Shown: positions 5,693 to 7,553 of the stretch, piece by piece
How positions within the stretch are numbered: the first letter of the stretch is position 1
How the letters are laid out: each line of letters begins with the position of its first letter
Assembly (NCBI GenBank): GCA_028717445.1
Contig: JAQUNU010000032.1
Coordinates: 1 to 7,553 of the forward strand
Origin: Candidatus Portnoyibacteriota bacterium
GTDB taxonomy: Bacteria; Patescibacteriota; Minisyncoccia; Portnoybacterales; GWB1-42-6
Direction of reading: 5' to 3'
Length of the DNA: 7,553 nt
The notes under the pieces: generated by a model
What the model saw: the letters and a program-made list of their open reading frames with translations, nothing else
Databases searched by the model: none
Told to the model about the DNA's origin: nothing
Translations under genes and position numbers: made by a program

Positions 5693-7060
5693 TTATTCTC
5701 CAAGATATCTTTCAAGATTCTTGAAGCTGACATTTGATTCGTTGAAATATAATTCGACTTTGCCGATCGGGCCGTTTCTATGCTTGGCGATAAAAATATC
5801 GGCAATGTTCGGCCGGCCTGAATCTTTTTTAACCTTGTCTTCGCGGTAGATGAATAAAACCACGTCCGCATCCTGTTCAATGGAGCCGGAATCGCGCAGA
5901 TCGGCCAGGCGAGGCACCTGGTCTGGTCGTGATTCGACGGCGCGGGACAATTGGGAAAGAGCCAGAACCGGCACGCCGACCTCGCGTGCCAATCCTTTGA
6001 GTGAGCGGGAAATTTCAGTTATCTGTTGAACCATGTTATCTGAATTGCTTCGGGATTGGATAAGCTGGAGATAGTCAACCACGATCAGGCCAAGCTGTTC
6101 ATGCTCTGTTTGCAGGCGGCGGGCCATGGTGCGCATTTGGATAACAGTCGGCGAAGGCGCATCGTCAATGTAGATTGGCGCCTGGGCCAAAGAAGCCATA
6201 GCTTCTTGGATCCGGGTGAAGTCATTATCAACGCCTTCAGAGGAAAGTTTGCCGGTGCGGAGTTTCCAGAGATCAATTCCGGCTTCGGCGGCCAATAATC
6301 TGTCCACGACATCGTCTTTGGACATTTCCAAGCTAAATATGCCGACGGGCATTTTTTCTTTGATAGCCACATGTCTGACAATGTCCATCGCAAAAGCAGT
6401 TTTGCCGAGCGACGGCCTCCCGGCCAGAATAACCAGATCCGATTTTTGCAGGCCGGAAAGATAATTGTCAAGATCCTGGAAGCCGGTGGGCACGCCGCGC
6501 ATCGCGCCTTCGCCTTTGTGGAGCTTGTCTATTCTTTCGAACGCTTCTTCCAAGGCGTTTTTGACGGGCATGAATTCCTGCGAGAGCGATTTTTGGGAAA
6601 TGCGGAATATCTTTTGTTCCGCCGCGTCTAAGATTGTTTCAATATCCTGTTCTTCGGAAAATCCCAACTGAGATATTTCTTGGGAGATGGAAATGAGATC
6701 CCGTAGAATCTTTTTTCTATGGACGATCTTGGCGTAATGCAGAATATGGGCCGCGGTCGGGACAATATTAACTAGTTCGGTTAGATAGCCTGGGCCGCCG
6801 ATATCATCAATCATCCTTTTTTCCTCAAGCCGGTTGGATAAGCTTAAAAGATCAATCGGTTCGCCTTTTTCGTAGAGTTCGATCATAGTTTCGAAAATGG
6901 CGTTATGCACGCTGCGGTAAAAATCGCCGGGCGCCAAAAGATCCGCCACTCTGATGATCGCGTTTTTGTCCAGCATAAGACCGCCTAAGACCGATTGCTC
7001 GGCTTCAATATTTTGCGGCGGCATTTTTTCAAGAAGTTTTTCGAGTATTAGATCCGGCAT
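5693..7060 (-). CDS. dnaB: Replicative DNA helicase DnaB
   Basis: DnaB is the hexameric ring helicase that unwinds DNA at the replication fork and contacts DnaG primase. The 455-residue product is full length. The N-terminal all-helical domain begins MPPQNIEAEQSVLGGLMLD (13-31) and runs to about 115. The linker region is followed by the RecA-like motor. The motor has Walker A GRPSLGKT (214-221), the catalytic-Glu motif FSLEMS (242-247, Glu245), Walker B LIVVDYLQLI (325-334), LALSQLSRAVE (366-376), DLRDSGSIEQDADVV (387-401) and KHRNGPIG (426-433) with the Arg-finger region. No intein or insertion interrupts the motor. It starts at ATG 7060 without a Shine-Dalgarno; a promoter-like pair (7085-7112) predicts a leader of about 17 nt. 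In many bacteria dnaB sits beside rplI; here recR follows instead, linking replication and repair genes. Confidence 0.97.
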   Translation of the reverse strand: MPDLILEKLLEKMPPQNIEAEQSVLGGLMLDKNAIIRVADLLAPGDFYRSVHNAIFETMIELYEKGEPIDLLSLSNRLEEKRMIDDIGGPGYLTELVNIVPTAAHILHYAKIVHRKKILRDLISISQEISQLGFSEEQDIETILDAAEQKIFRISQKSLSQEFMPVKNALEEAFERIDKLHKGEGAMRGVPTGFQDLDNYLSGLQKSDLVILAGRPSLGKTAFAMDIVRHVAIKEKMPVGIFSLEMSKDDVVDRLLAAEAGIDLWKLRTGKLSSEGVDNDFTRIQEAMASLAQAPIYIDDAPSPTVIQMRTMARRLQTEHEQLGLIVVDYLQLIQSRSNSDNMVQQITEISRSLKGLAREVGVPVLALSQLSRAVESRPDQVPRLADLRDSGSIEQDADVVLFIYREDKVKKDSGRPNIADIFIAKHRNGPIGKVELYFNESNVSFKNLERYLGE

Positions 7061-7084
7061 ATTTTAATATCAAAATATTAGTTA

Positions 7085-7112
7085 AGTATACCATTTCAAA
7101 AAAAGCCGACAA
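7085..7112 (-). promoter_or_regulatory. Predicted promoter for dnaB-recR
   Basis: On the - strand TTGTCG (7107-7112) is followed after 16 nt by TATACT (7085-7090), preceded by TGG in extended -10 form. The predicted start is near 7078, about 17 nt before the dnaB ATG. The -35 lies 3 bp from that of the opposite promoter at 7116-7144. Confidence 0.6.
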
Positions 7113-7115
7113 GAC

Positions 7116-7144
7116 TTGGCAAAGAGATCAAATGTTGATATTAT
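7116..7144 (+). promoter_or_regulatory. Predicted promoter for the response-regulator gene
   Basis: TTGGCA (7116-7121), a 17-nt spacer and TATTAT (7139-7144) each match the sigma70 consensus in five of six positions. The predicted start near 7151 gives a leader of about 48 nt holding the Shine-Dalgarno at 7187-7192. Confidence 0.6.
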
Positions 7145-7186
7145 GTGGGGAAACGGTTCTTACGATTCTAGCGATAAATATATGAA

Positions 7187-7192
7187 AAGGAG
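7187..7192 (+). promoter_or_regulatory. Shine-Dalgarno fixing the response-regulator start
   Basis: AAGGAG lies 6 nt before ATG 7199. This is one of only two strong ribosome binding sites in the window. It shows that ATG 7199 is the intended start, even though the frame read from it stops after five codons. Confidence 0.75.
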
Positions 7193-7198
7193 AAGAAA

Positions 7199-7553
7199 AT
7201 GGCAAAAAAATCTTAGTTGTGGATGATAGTGAAGCGGTTTTGGATACAACGAAGCGCATGCTCGAGTCTTTCGGATTTGAGGTCCAGATCGCTGAAAATG
7301 GGAAAAATGGCTTTAATTTGTTTCAAAAAGACCAGTTTGACGGCGTTTTTACGGACATCAATATGCCCGTGATGGGTGGCGTTGAATTGATCAGGAAGAT
7401 CAGAACTTTAGGCTCAAAAGTGGTAATAGCCGCAATGAGCGGCGGCAACACGGATGATTGGAAAGAAGTTGTTTTGAAGATCGGCGCCGATCATGCGCTT
7501 GAAAAGCCTTTTGGGGTCGAAGAAGTAGAGAAGATATGCCAGTCTATTCAATG
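7199..7553 (+). CDS. Response regulator receiver (CheY-like) protein; frame broken at an A7 run, 3' end cut by window
   Basis: Receiver domains accept a phosphoryl group from a histidine kinase on a conserved Asp and pass the signal to an output domain or partner. Read literally, ATG 7199 gives Met-Ala-Lys-Lys-Ser and then TAG (7214-7216). With one more A in the run at 7204-7210, or a -1 shift on it, the product becomes MAKKILVVDDSEAVLD and continues open to the window end. Numbered that way, all receiver landmarks are present: Asp9 and Asp10 (acidic pocket), Asp53 in FTDINMP (phosphorylation site), Ser81 in AAMSGG (the usual Thr/Ser switch) and Lys103 in LEKPFG. About 119 residues are visible, nearly a full receiver domain. 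The stop is not seen, so a stand-alone CheY-like protein and a longer regulator are both possible. Without the shift, the only in-frame early start is GTG 7219, which would lose the first strand and has no Shine-Dalgarno. Confidence 0.85.

Noticed and set aside
1..7553. A new defence, toxin-antitoxin or mobile system
   Set aside because: All intact genes belong to well-known housekeeping or signalling families; I see no transposase, integrase, nuclease-helicase cassette or paired toxin-antitoxin genes.

Overview
The window reads as a compact bacterial chromosome segment. Genes are mostly housekeeping and closely packed. It most resembles a Patescibacteria (CPR, probably Parcubacteria-type) genome. 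The reasons are the AT-rich intergenic block built from AAATCCG / TTCGAAT units, Shine-Dalgarno sites that are often missing, an rplU gene not followed by rpmA, and the style of the Lgt and glycosyltransferase proteins. This assignment is inference from pattern, not a search. UGA acts as a normal stop (malic enzyme, lgt, glycosyltransferase), so a code-25 lineage (Gracilibacteria/Absconditabacteria) is unlikely.

Layout, left to right. On the + strand: the 3' part of a malic enzyme gene (cut by the window start); an imperfect palindromic repeat of about 150 bp; lgt (prolipoprotein diacylglyceryl transferase); a short, probably broken reading frame with a strong ribosome binding site and a weak resemblance to the start of MltG; a perfect 18-bp hairpin; rmuC behind a promoter that predicts an almost leaderless transcript; a WecA/TagO-type polyprenyl-phosphate sugar-1-phosphate transferase; and rplU (ribosomal protein L21), whose likely promoter lies inside the end of the transferase gene. 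Next come a structured non-coding stretch and a bidirectional terminator. On the - strand, converging on that terminator, are dnaB and then recR, probably one transcription unit. At the right edge a back-to-back promoter pair drives dnaB leftward and a response-regulator receiver gene rightward. The receiver gene is cut by the window end and its frame is broken at a run of seven A's just after the start codon.

Functionally the window mixes central carbon metabolism (malate to pyruvate), envelope building (lgt, the transferase, perhaps the mltG-like remnant), genome maintenance (rmuC, recR, dnaB), translation (rplU) and signalling (receiver domain). I see no new multi-gene defence or mobile system. 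The points most worth checking are the A7 frameshift in the receiver gene, the loss of a normally essential metal-binding Asp in the transferase, the structured element between rplU and recR, the long perfect hairpin before rmuC, and the broken frame after lgt.
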